A stretch of DNA of 19,047 bases from Rickettsiales bacterium (lineage in GTDB: Bacteria > Pseudomonadota > Alphaproteobacteria > Rickettsiales > UBA1997): the NCBI GenBank assembly GCA_947455845.1, contig CANGQE010000005.1:1-19047 (forward strand), in the 5' to 3' direction. Below the pieces are notes generated by a model. It worked only from the letters and a program-made list of their open reading frames with translations. It did not search any database and was not told where the DNA came from. Both the position numbers and the translations under genes were made by a program. Below are positions 7,287 to 14,408 of this stretch, in pieces (the first letter of the stretch is position 1; each line of letters begins with the position of its first letter).

Positions 7287-8090
7287 ATGGTAAAAATTGT
7301 TGGAATTTTAAACGTTACTCCCGATTCATTTTCCGACGGCGGAAAATTTAATTCTCTTGATGGAGCTCTAACTCACCTAAAAAAAATGATTGCAGAAGGT
7401 GCTGATGTAATTGACATCGGCGCCGAATCAACCCGACCTCAAGCCACCCCCATTGGCCCTGAAGAAGAATGGCGGCGTTTAGAAAAAATCTTACCGGCAA
7501 TAATTTCCGAGGTAAAAAAATCTCCCCGAAAAATCAAAACCAGCATTGATTCCTACCATTTCGAAACCATTAAAAAATCTTACGAGTTGGGGGTCGACGT
7601 CATTAACGATGTGAGCGGATTATCCGACGAAAAAATTGTCGATTTCATTGCCGCCAAAAATATTGAAACCGTTCTGATGCACAACGTCTCGGTACCTGCG
7701 ATTGCTGATGCCGTGATTAATCGCAACATAAATTTAGTCAGCGAAATGCTGAAATGGGCCGAAGAAAAAATTACATTTTTACAGAAAAAAAATGTGAAGA
7801 AATCACAACTGATTTTTGATGTTGGAATTGGGTTTGGCAAAGATGCTTTGCAATCGATTAGAGTTTTAAAAAATATTGATTCCTTTCGAATTTTGGGCCT
7901 GCCACTTTACGTCGGCCACTCCAAAAAAAGTTTTTTAGAAGCGATTAATTTTTCAGATTTTAGTGAGGGGCTGGATCGGGGAGAAAAGACGCTAATTATT
8001 TCAGATTATTTGGTGAAGAAGGAAGTGAATTTTTTGCGGGTGCATGATGTTAAGGGGCACGTACAATTAATTAAAGACCAAGTGCGTTAA
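7287..8090 (+). CDS. folP: Dihydropteroate synthase FolP
   Basis: FolP condenses p-aminobenzoate with hydroxymethyl-dihydropterin pyrophosphate in folate synthesis and is the sulfonamide target. The TIM-barrel active-site motifs appear in order over 267 residues: GILNVTPDSFSDGG (6-19, Asn9), DIGAESTRP (43-51), SIDS (86-89), INDVSG (106-111), DVGIGFGK (178-185), GHSKKSF (210-216) and RVHDV (251-255). Compared with textbook DHPS, the methionine/glutamine-rich loop MHMQG reads MHNVS, the DPG motif reads DVG and SRKS reads SKKS; the pterin-binding Asn, Asp, Lys, Arg and His positions are kept, so it is probably active. A weak AGG lies 7 bases before the ATG. No other folate genes are adjacent. 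It converges on dnaK across the double hairpin at 8092-8173. Confidence 0.93.
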   Translation: MVKIVGILNVTPDSFSDGGKFNSLDGALTHLKKMIAEGADVIDIGAESTRPQATPIGPEEEWRRLEKILPAIISEVKKSPRKIKTSIDSYHFETIKKSYELGVDVINDVSGLSDEKIVDFIAAKNIETVLMHNVSVPAIADAVINRNINLVSEMLKWAEEKITFLQKKNVKKSQLIFDVGIGFGKDALQSIRVLKNIDSFRILGLPLYVGHSKKSFLEAINFSDFSEGLDRGEKTLIISDYLVKKEVNFLRVHDVKGHVQLIKDQVR

Positions 8091-8091
8091 C

Positions 8092-8173
8092 TGGACCCCG
8101 TCGTAAAGACGGGGTGACAAGTTTTTAGTATTTACTTTAAACTTGTCACCCCGCACTTGCTGCGGGGTCTAGG
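8092..8173. repeat. Nested palindrome between folP and dnaK (bidirectional terminator or repeat element)
   Basis: Two GC hairpins, ACCCCGTC/GACGGGGT (8095-8102 and 8108-8115) and ACCCCGC/GCGGGGT (near 8148-8168), sit on the arms of a larger near-palindrome. GACAAGTTT at 8116-8124 pairs with AAACTTGTC at 8139-8147. The whole is about 80 bases and could fold as a cloverleaf or cruciform. It occupies nearly the entire spacer between the convergent stops at 8090 and 8185, so it may end both transcripts. The compound symmetry suggests a mobile palindromic spacer repeat; dispersal cannot be shown from one copy. Confidence 0.75.
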
Positions 8174-8184
8174 AAAATTAAAGC

Positions 8185-10128
8185 TTACGCTTTTTTATCA
8201 TCTTTAACTTCTTCATACTCAGCATCCATTACCTTTTCAGAGCCGGTATTAGAAGTGTCAGCAGTTGATTCAGCGGCAGAAGAATCAGCACCACCTTGAG
8301 CACCGGCGGCAGCTTGGCCTGCTTTGTAAATCGCTTCACCGAGTTTCATTGAACTTTGCATTAAAGCATCAGTTGCAGATTTTAAATCAGTGGCAGCAGC
8401 ATCAGGGTTCGCAGCCAAATCTTTCAATTTTTGAATTTCAGATTCGATTGCAGTTTTAGTCTCAGCGTCAACTTTGTCACCGTGCTCTTTTAAGCTTTTT
8501 TCAGTTTCATAAATTGCAGCGTCGGCGTGGTTTTTAGCTTCGATAAATTCTTTTCTGGCTTTGTCAGCAGAAGCGTTAACTTCAGCATCCTTCACCATTT
8601 TTTCGATTTCAGCTTCAGACAATCCACCTGAAGATTGAATTCTGATTTGTTGTTCTTTGTTGGTAGCTTTATCTTTCGCCGAAACTTTAACTACACCGTT
8701 AGCGTCAATATCAAAAGATACTTCGATTTGCGGCATGCCACGTGGAGCAGGAGCAATTCCTTCGAGGTTAAATTCACCCAAAGTTTTATTGTGCACCGCA
8801 ATGTCGCGCTCGCCTTGGAAAACTTTAATTGTAACCGCAGTTTGTCCGTCAGCCGCAGTTGAGAAAACTTGGCTTTTATTAGTTGGAATTGTGGTGTTGC
8901 GATCAATCAAACGAGTGAAGACGCCACCTGCAGTTTCAATACCAAGAGAAAGTGGAGTCACGTCTAAAAGCACGATATCTTTGACGTCGCCTTGTAGAAC
9001 TGCACCTTGAATTGCCGCGCCAATCGCTACAACTTCGTCAGGATTTACACTTTTATTTGGCTCTTTACCAAAAAGTTTTTTCACCGCTTCGATCACTTTT
9101 GGCATGCGTGACATACCACCAACTAGAATAACTTCATCAATGTCAGAAGCTTTAACACCAGCATCTTGCAAAGCATTTTCGCAAGGTTTGATGGTACGTT
9201 GGATTAAATCGTCAACTAGTTGCTCAAGTTTAGCGCGAGAAAGTTTAACGTTTAAATGCTTCGGACCAGAAGCGTCAGCAGTGATGTAAGGTAAATTGAT
9301 TTCGGTTTCCATCAAAGATGAAAGCTCGATTTTAGCTTTTTCAGCAGATTCTTTTAAACGTTGTAAAGCCAATGGATCTTTGGATAAATCAACACCGGTA
9401 TCTTTTTTGAATTCATCAGTTAAGAATTTCAAGATGCGCATGTCGAAATCTTCACCACCTAAGAAAGTGTCACCGTTAGTTGCTTTAACTTCAAAAACAC
9501 CGTCACCAATTTCTAAAACTGAAACGTCAAAAGTACCTCCGCCTAAATCGTAAACAGCGATTGTTTGTCCACCTTTTTTGTCGAAGCCGTAAGCAAGTGC
9601 CGCAGCAGTTGGCTCGTTAATGATACGTAGAACATCAAGACCGGCAATTTTTCCGGCATCTTTGGTAGCTTGACGTTGTGAGTCGTTAAAATAAGCAGGA
9701 ACTGTGATTACAGCTTTGTCAACTTTTTCACCCAAATAGCTTTCTGCGGTTTCTTTCATTTTCATCAAAGTGAAAGCTGAAATTTGGCTTGGAGAATATT
9801 TTTCACCTTTAACTTCAACCCATGCATCACCATTTGCTGACGGTACGATTTTAAAAGGAACTAGCTCTTTGTCTTTGGTAGTCATTGGGTCGTCATTTCT
9901 GCGGCCGATTAATCTTTTAATGCCAAAAATAGTGTTTTGAGGATTAGTTACAGCCTGTCTTTTAGCTGATGCACCAACTGTTTTCTCACCACTAGCTAAG
10001 AACCCAATGATTGAAGGGGTGGTTCGCACACCTTCAGAATTTTCAATAACTTTAACATTTTTGCCTTCCATGATGGCCACGCAAGAGTTGGTGGTTCCAA
10101 GGTCAATTCCGATTACTTTGCTGCTCAT
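8185..10128 (-). CDS. dnaK: Molecular chaperone DnaK (Hsp70)
   Basis: DnaK is the ATP-driven cytoplasmic Hsp70 that binds exposed hydrophobic segments of client proteins with DnaJ and GrpE. The 647-residue length is typical. The ATPase domain opens with GIDLGTTNSC (7-16) and carries the phosphate-binding segment DLGGGTFDVS near 195. The interdomain linker and start of the substrate domain (VLLDVTPLSLG) follow near 386-397. The helical lid ends in a low-complexity Ala/Gly/Ser tail and the conserved EEVKDDKK C-terminus. Nothing is missing. Unlike the common dnaK-dnaJ arrangement, no dnaJ follows; the next gene is convergent folP. The roughly 200-base leader contains a GC hairpin and a possible heat-shock promoter. 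Confidence 0.99.
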   Translation of the reverse strand: MSSKVIGIDLGTTNSCVAIMEGKNVKVIENSEGVRTTPSIIGFLASGEKTVGASAKRQAVTNPQNTIFGIKRLIGRRNDDPMTTKDKELVPFKIVPSANGDAWVEVKGEKYSPSQISAFTLMKMKETAESYLGEKVDKAVITVPAYFNDSQRQATKDAGKIAGLDVLRIINEPTAAALAYGFDKKGGQTIAVYDLGGGTFDVSVLEIGDGVFEVKATNGDTFLGGEDFDMRILKFLTDEFKKDTGVDLSKDPLALQRLKESAEKAKIELSSLMETEINLPYITADASGPKHLNVKLSRAKLEQLVDDLIQRTIKPCENALQDAGVKASDIDEVILVGGMSRMPKVIEAVKKLFGKEPNKSVNPDEVVAIGAAIQGAVLQGDVKDIVLLDVTPLSLGIETAGGVFTRLIDRNTTIPTNKSQVFSTAADGQTAVTIKVFQGERDIAVHNKTLGEFNLEGIAPAPRGMPQIEVSFDIDANGVVKVSAKDKATNKEQQIRIQSSGGLSEAEIEKMVKDAEVNASADKARKEFIEAKNHADAAIYETEKSLKEHGDKVDAETKTAIESEIQKLKDLAANPDAAATDLKSATDALMQSSMKLGEAIYKAGQAAAGAQGGADSSAAESTADTSNTGSEKVMDAEYEEVKDDKKA

Positions 10129-10162
10129 AAATTTAGTTTTAGTTTTTATTAAAATAGCTGAG

Positions 10163-10179
10163 TCCCGCGATATGCGGGA
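10163..10179. repeat. Short GC hairpin in the dnaK leader
   Basis: TCCCGC (10163-10168) and GCGGGA (10174-10179) form a perfect 6-bp stem with loop GATAT, standing out in AT-rich sequence about 35 bases upstream of the dnaK ATG. It could be a leader RNA structure affecting dnaK expression or a solo arm of a palindromic spacer repeat. It is not a CIRCE element, since the TTAGCACTC half-sites are absent. Confidence 0.5.
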
Positions 10180-10285
10180 GTAACTATGAGGGAGATATTC
10201 TACGAAGACGAAGAAGATCTTATTTGCTTTTTATCTAAGAGTCGCTTTTCCAATTACAAGAGCTTGGAAATTATTTTGACTTAAA

Positions 10286-10318
10286 AATTTAGGGGCTTCT
10301 AAATTCCTTAAGTTCAAT
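10286..10318 (-). promoter_or_regulatory. Possible heat-shock (RpoH/sigma32-type) promoter for dnaK
   Basis: On the minus strand TTGAA (plus positions 10313-10317) is followed after 17 bases by CCCCTAAAT (about 10287-10295). This loosely resembles the sigma32 pattern of CTTGAA, a 13-17 base gap, then CCCCAT. It lies about 160 bases before the dnaK start, leaving a long leader containing the hairpin at 10163-10179. The fit to -10 is imperfect, and the region also serves the divergent gene starting at 10334. Confidence 0.3.
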
Positions 10319-10333
10319 CCAATATTTTGACTA

Positions 10334-11434
10334 ATGCACCTTCCTAAAATTTCTTTCTATTTTATTTTTTTCTTCACCTTTTGCGTTAATTCTTACGCTC
10401 GCGATAAATCTTATTTACCCCTCGGCGATGGCTATATTTCTAGCTCTGGACAAGTAGGTAGGATTTTTTCTTGTCAGACTAATTTTACCGGCAGCAGCAT
10501 TTCTAAAAACAGCGATTGGATTGTAGGTGACAAATGGAAAGCTGATGACAAACCTGTCGCAAAAGGCAGCATCAATTGGCCCAACCGTGTTTTTAGCGTT
10601 AAGGTAGAAGGTGCGACACGTGTCATAAAATCGAATAATCTACCTAATCACCCCAGCGGAACTTTTCCTATCGACTCTTTAAGTAGCACTTATGATTTTG
10701 ACACCAATCCTAATTCCGTCAAAAAACAATCAATTGTTTTTAACATTCCGGCCAATCCTAAATTGGCTCCACAACCTTCTTGCGTACCCATGGGAATGAT
10801 TGGAATCGCCCTCAGCGGAGTTGCAATTTTTAACGGTCTTGATGGTCAAGGACTCGATGCTGCTGCCCATGAAATTCAAGATTCTTGCAATGGCCATCCT
10901 GATCACCAAGGCGCTTACCACTATCACAATATGAGTCCCTGCATGAAAGATGGCGGTGGTAAGAAAGGCAAACACAGCGATCTTGTGGGATATATTGCCG
11001 ACGGCTTTGGCATTTACGGACCTTACGGCGAGAATGGTAAAGCTCTAAATAACAAAGATTTGGATGCTTGCCACGGACATACTCACTTAGTACTTTTCGA
11101 CGGCATGCCGCAAAATATTTACCACTACCATTTCACTAACGAATATCCTTACACAATTGGCTGCTTTCGCGGCGAAGTAACCAATAAAATAAAATCCATC
11201 ATGCCTGCCCAACAAGATGGGCCATGGCCAAATAAAAAAATGGAGGCGATTTCACCGGAAGATCATCAGCGTATTTTACAAAAAGTAGCTCAGGAATTAA
11301 AGATTGACGCAAAAGATTTGCGGCAAGTTTTGGGAGCTCCTCCGCTTGATTTTTTTGATGCAAGTCAGAAGCTTGGAGTTGATGAAGAAGTGCTGCGCGA
11401 GTCTTTTAGAAATGCTCGCAAAACAATGCAGTAA
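10334..11434 (+). CDS. Secreted YHYH-domain protein
   Basis: A 366-residue exported protein: the signal peptide (residues 1-22, ending NSYA) precedes RDKSYLP. The centre matches the YHYH domain, named for its repeated histidine/tyrosine motif, which is present twice here (195-198 and 263-266). Around them are AAAHEIQDSCNGHPDHQGA, GYIADGFGIYGPYG (219-232) and CHGHTH (246-251). Several cysteines (150, 185, 203, 246, 277) suggest disulfides and the histidine clusters suggest metal binding. The biochemical role of this domain is not established. The C-terminal 60 residues form two similar helical units of LG(V/I)-D-x-x-x-LR type (312-334 and 340-361). It is divergent from dnaK and 114 bases upstream of the next + strand gene, possibly in one transcript. 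Confidence 0.85.
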   Translation: MHLPKISFYFIFFFTFCVNSYARDKSYLPLGDGYISSSGQVGRIFSCQTNFTGSSISKNSDWIVGDKWKADDKPVAKGSINWPNRVFSVKVEGATRVIKSNNLPNHPSGTFPIDSLSSTYDFDTNPNSVKKQSIVFNIPANPKLAPQPSCVPMGMIGIALSGVAIFNGLDGQGLDAAAHEIQDSCNGHPDHQGAYHYHNMSPCMKDGGGKKGKHSDLVGYIADGFGIYGPYGENGKALNNKDLDACHGHTHLVLFDGMPQNIYHYHFTNEYPYTIGCFRGEVTNKIKSIMPAQQDGPWPNKKMEAISPEDHQRILQKVAQELKIDAKDLRQVLGAPPLDFFDASQKLGVDEEVLRESFRNARKTMQ

Positions 11435-11548
11435 CCCCCATCAAATCAAGATATTTTTACCGACTCCTGCTCCAATAAGTTGTAATTACGATTGATTATC
11501 CCTAACTCTAAGTTGCATTCTTTTAAATCAGCCACTTGAACAAGCTTT

Positions 11549-12421
11549 ATGACACCAGATAATTCACAACCTCTTAAACCCGAAGAAATAAAGCCTGTCC
11601 ATAATATCACAGAAATTGCGACGATTTTTACTCAATGCCTCGCCAATACTTTACAAGAGCGGGCTTCTATTAACTCCAAAAGTTTAGTTGAATCTAACTG
11701 GCCCCTGAGTGGAATAAAAAATAATCCGAGAATTCTAACTAACGGCTTTGTACCTCACTTGGGCTATCATGGCCTCGCTATGTTTCCTGCTTTGCTTATT
11801 CGTGAGCGCATCAAAAAAGATACTCCTAGCTTTTTAGTTTCATTAGCCACGACTACGATTGAAAGCACTGTAGGTGTACCTCTTGAGGTCATGGGCCTAG
11901 AAAAAGTATTAAAAGATAATCTTGGAGTAGATATTTCCAAAAGACGCTGGGACATAGCAAGTCGCGTATTCTGTCCATTTTATGTACGCAATTATTTAGC
12001 TTGGATGGTCTTTAATGATCCCAGTGAAAATATGACAAAAAGAGCTGCGATGGGTGGTGTTGCTGGGTTAGTTTCATCTATCCCCGACACTATTGGCAAC
12101 TTTGTAATGAAGTATGGGCCGGAGCTTAGTATATCAGAAAGCTACATCAAAGCTGCGAAAGAAGCCGCTGCACTATCTTATGGAAATTTGGGAAGATCAC
12201 TCGCGCTGCGCAGCGCCTCCGGAGCTGTAAGCGCTCTTATTTTTTCACCGAAAGTACAAAAAATATTAATTGAAACTTTTGATCCTTTGGTTCAAGCCGC
12301 CGATCAACAAATTAATGAATTTGTTAACAATAGCCTTAGCAAGAAACCTGCAACACAGGCCCAGAAACCATCCGCTCAATTGGTAACTAAAGAAGGTAAG
12401 GAGAAAGAAGGGAGAGGCTAA
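11549..12421 (+). CDS. Unrecognised 290-residue protein with hydrophobic helices, faintly mitochondrial-carrier-like
   Basis: I cannot assign this with confidence. There is no signal peptide. Moderately hydrophobic segments at about 65-88, 93-118, 138-157, 166-188 and 208-240 alternate with basic or amphipathic stretches. The alternation resembles half-repeats of the mitochondrial carrier fold: NGFVPHLGYHGLAMFPALL looks like an even helix, TIESTVGVPLEVMGLEKVL like an odd helix with its P-x-E, and GGVAGLVSSIPDTIGNFV like another odd helix. The canonical P-x-[DE]-x-x-[KR] signature is not fully met, the repeats are closer together than usual and no first helix fits. The tail (264-290) is polar and Lys/Glu-rich, as in many type IV effectors. 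It could instead be an unrelated small membrane-associated protein. It ends at a terminator-like hairpin. Confidence 0.7.
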   Translation: MTPDNSQPLKPEEIKPVHNITEIATIFTQCLANTLQERASINSKSLVESNWPLSGIKNNPRILTNGFVPHLGYHGLAMFPALLIRERIKKDTPSFLVSLATTTIESTVGVPLEVMGLEKVLKDNLGVDISKRRWDIASRVFCPFYVRNYLAWMVFNDPSENMTKRAAMGGVAGLVSSIPDTIGNFVMKYGPELSISESYIKAAKEAAALSYGNLGRSLALRSASGAVSALIFSPKVQKILIETFDPLVQAADQQINEFVNNSLSKKPATQAQKPSAQLVTKEGKEKEGRG

Positions 12422-12439
12422 AAAAATTTACAATGCTGC

Positions 12440-12482
12440 ACTAAGTATAACTTAGTAGATTATCAAATTTTATAATTTTTTT
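12440..12482. terminator. Hairpin plus T-rich tract between convergent genes
   Basis: ACTAAGT (12440-12446) and ACTTAGT (12450-12456) form a perfect 7-bp stem with loop ATA, followed on + by a T-rich stretch ending in seven T at 12476-12482. It lies 18 bases after the stop of the 290-residue gene, in the spacer before convergent atpC, and is a plausible intrinsic terminator for the + strand. The stem is AT-rich and so weak. Confidence 0.45.
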
Positions 12483-12517
12483 AGGAGAAATGTACTTCAC
12501 AAAACTCCGTCACTCAT

Positions 12518-12769
12518 TTAAGAGTCGAGTAACACCAATAATTTATTTTCACCAACTTCGGCGAAACCACTAGTTACATCAAAAGTTTTAACTAAATTTT
12601 GCTTGTCATCATAAATGCCGATTTGACCTTGGCCAAGCACAGCAACAACGGCCTCATGACCAAACATCACGCCCATTTCACCTTCAACCGAAGGAACAAC
12701 CGCCATGTGGCAAGTGCCTTTGAAGATGATGCCTGTTGGAGAGATTATTTCAAGATTAAGAGCGGTCAT
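12518..12769 (-). CDS. atpC: F1 ATP synthase epsilon subunit, N-terminal domain only
   Basis: Epsilon sits on the central stalk of F1, coupling gamma to the c-ring. The 83 residues match the N-terminal beta-sandwich: MTALNLEIISPTGIIFKG, then VVPSVEGEMGVMFGHEAVV (24-42, the conserved G.mGvl.gH.p pattern), then VTSGFAEVGENKLLVLLDS. Epsilon subunits are usually about 110-140 residues, with a C-terminal two-helix domain that can extend and inhibit the enzyme; it is entirely missing. After the TAA the minus strand runs only seven codons to another stop, in the frame that starts with an ATG, so a simple readthrough does not restore it. The coupling domain alone supports catalysis in known short epsilons. 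It follows atpD after 57 bases. Confidence 0.88.
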   Translation of the reverse strand: MTALNLEIISPTGIIFKGTCHMAVVPSVEGEMGVMFGHEAVVAVLGQGQIGIYDDKQNLVKTFDVTSGFAEVGENKLLVLLDS

Positions 12770-12793
12770 AAGTCAGATTTGTAGAGATCTTAA

Positions 12794-12818
12794 GGAAGCG
12801 CTTTTTAAAAACGCTTCC
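12794..12818. terminator. Hairpin between atpD and atpC
   Basis: GGAAGCG (12794-12800) and CGCTTCC (12812-12818) form a perfect 7-bp stem, with an AT-rich interior CTTTTTAAAAA that can pair further. It lies between the atpD stop and the atpC start. No T-run follows in the direction of transcription, so it may lower atpC relative to atpD or protect the atpD 3' end rather than end transcription fully. Confidence 0.4.
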
Positions 12819-12826
12819 CCAAAAAA

Positions 12827-14251
12827 TTATTTTGTTTCGTTTAAAAGTTTTTCACCTTTAGCAATTGCTTCGTCAATTCCACCAACCATGTAGAAGGCAG
12901 ACTCAGGAAGGTAGTCATATTTACCTGAGATGATTTCTTTGAAGCTGTTAATGGTATCTTTCAAAGCTACCCATTTTCCCGGAGCACCGGTGAAAACTTC
13001 AGCAACGTGGAAAGGCTGTGACAAGAAACGTTGAATTTTTCTCGCACGAGCAACCGTTAATTTATCTTCTTCAGAAAGCTCATCCATACCAAGAATCGCA
13101 ATGATATCTTGAAGTGATTTGTAAGCTTGCAGAATTTTTTGAACTTCACGAGCGATGTCATAATGCTCTTGGCCAACGATACGCGGATCAAGGATACGCG
13201 AAGTTGAGTCAAGAGGATCAACTGCTGGGTAAATACCGATTTCAGCGATCTGACGAGAAAGAACAGTAGTAGCGTCTAAGTGAGCAAATGAAGTAGCCGG
13301 CGCAGGGTCAGTTAAGTCATCAGCCGGTACGTAAATTGCTTGCACAGAAGTGATTGAACCACGTTTAGTTGAGGTAATTCTTTCTTGCATCATCCCCATT
13401 TCAGTGGCCAAAGTTGGTTGGTAACCTACGGCTGAAGGGATACGGCCAAGAAGAGCAGAAACTTCTGAACCGGCTTGAGTGAAACGGAAGATATTATCAA
13501 CGAAGAAAAGTACGTCGCGGCCTTCTTTATCGCGGAAATATTCAGCTTGAGTAAGACCAGTTAAAGCAACGCGGGCACGGGCTCCAGGTGGTTCGTTCAT
13601 TTGTCCGTAAACAAGCGCAACTTTAGAATTTTTTAAATTATTTACGTCAATTACACCAGAATCCATCATCTCGTGGTAAAGATCGTTTCCTTCACGAGTT
13701 CTTTCACCAACACCGGCGAACACTGAGTAACCAGAGTGGGCTTTAGCAACGTTGTTAATCAATTCCATGATTAGAACTGTTTTACCAACACCGGCACCAC
13801 CGAATAAACCGATTTTTCCACCTTTAGAATAAGGAGCTAGAAGATCGATTACTTTAATTCCGGTAACCAGAATTTCAGTTTCAGTTGCTTGCTCAGAAAG
13901 CTCAGGAGCATTAGCATGAATTGGATTTAATTCTTTAGTTTCGATCGGACCTCTTTCGTCAATTGGCTCACCAATTACGTTCATGATACGTCCCAAAGTT
14001 CCTTCACCAACGGGAACTGAAATTGGGTTACCGCTATCGATAACTTCAGCGCCACGAGTTAGGCCGTCTGTAGAGTCCATCGCGATTGCACGGACGGTTC
14101 TTTCACCGATGTGAAGTGCAACTTCAAGTACTAATTTTTTGCCATCATTTTGGCATTCAAGGGCATTGTAAATGGCTGGCAATTCGCCGCTTTCAAATTC
14201 CACGTCAACGACAGCAGAAATTACCTGCGTGATTTTTCCTTTGTTTTTCAT
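12827..14251 (-). CDS. atpD: F1 ATP synthase catalytic beta subunit
   Basis: AtpD carries the three catalytic sites of F1. From MKNKGKITQVISAVVDVEF the product is 474 residues, the usual length. An upstream ATG at 14296 would add 15 residues (MRRSSPSPCLKLKID) that the family lacks, so I chose 14251. Visible motifs are the P-loop GGAGVGKT with GLF before it, the catalytic Glu segment GERTREGNDLYHEM, the Walker B strand DVLFFVDNIFRF, and the signature ATTVLSRQIAEIGIYPAVDPLDSTSR. All are intact and it should be active. atpC follows, but atpA, atpG and atpH are not upstream: that position is held by the S66-like gene across a 157-base spacer containing a repeat. Beta/epsilon detached from the other F1 genes recalls Anaplasmataceae. 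Confidence 0.98.
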   Translation of the reverse strand: MKNKGKITQVISAVVDVEFESGELPAIYNALECQNDGKKLVLEVALHIGERTVRAIAMDSTDGLTRGAEVIDSGNPISVPVGEGTLGRIMNVIGEPIDERGPIETKELNPIHANAPELSEQATETEILVTGIKVIDLLAPYSKGGKIGLFGGAGVGKTVLIMELINNVAKAHSGYSVFAGVGERTREGNDLYHEMMDSGVIDVNNLKNSKVALVYGQMNEPPGARARVALTGLTQAEYFRDKEGRDVLFFVDNIFRFTQAGSEVSALLGRIPSAVGYQPTLATEMGMMQERITSTKRGSITSVQAIYVPADDLTDPAPATSFAHLDATTVLSRQIAEIGIYPAVDPLDSTSRILDPRIVGQEHYDIAREVQKILQAYKSLQDIIAILGMDELSEEDKLTVARARKIQRFLSQPFHVAEVFTGAPGKWVALKDTINSFKEIISGKYDYLPESAFYMVGGIDEAIAKGEKLLNETK

Positions 14252-14331
14252 GTCAATTTTAAGTTTTAAACAGGGGGAGGGGCTAGAGCGGCGCAATTTA
14301 GAAATGAGAAAGAAAAGTGCAAGTGGGAATT

Positions 14332-14366
14332 CAGTTATCAGTTAACAATTATCAATTAACAATTGG
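14332..14366. repeat. AT-rich tandem spacer repeat, copy 2
   Basis: Read on the minus strand this is CAATTGTTAATTGA, then TAATTGTTAACTGA, then TAACTG: the same 14-mer units seen at 107-134, in inverted orientation relative to that copy. It lies in the spacer between the S66-like gene and atpD. Two copies 14 kb apart make a dispersed repeat family likely rather than chance. Confidence 0.75.
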
Positions 14367-14408
14367 TGATCTTACTTAATACGATTGTCACCAGCAGTCG
14401 GCCCTAGG

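Noticed and set aside
8265..9553. Several open frames on the + strand across the dnaK region
   Set aside because: They are antisense to a strongly conserved DnaK frame, have no recognisable products and arise from its codon use.
14252..14296. Upstream ATG extending AtpD by 15 residues
   Set aside because: The added MRRSSPSPCLKLKID is absent from the family, while the ATG at 14251 gives the canonical N-terminus.
14367..14400. GGTGA/TCACC stem downstream of the S66-like gene as a terminator
   Set aside because: Only 5 bp pair cleanly with a long loop and no T-run, so it is too weak to list.
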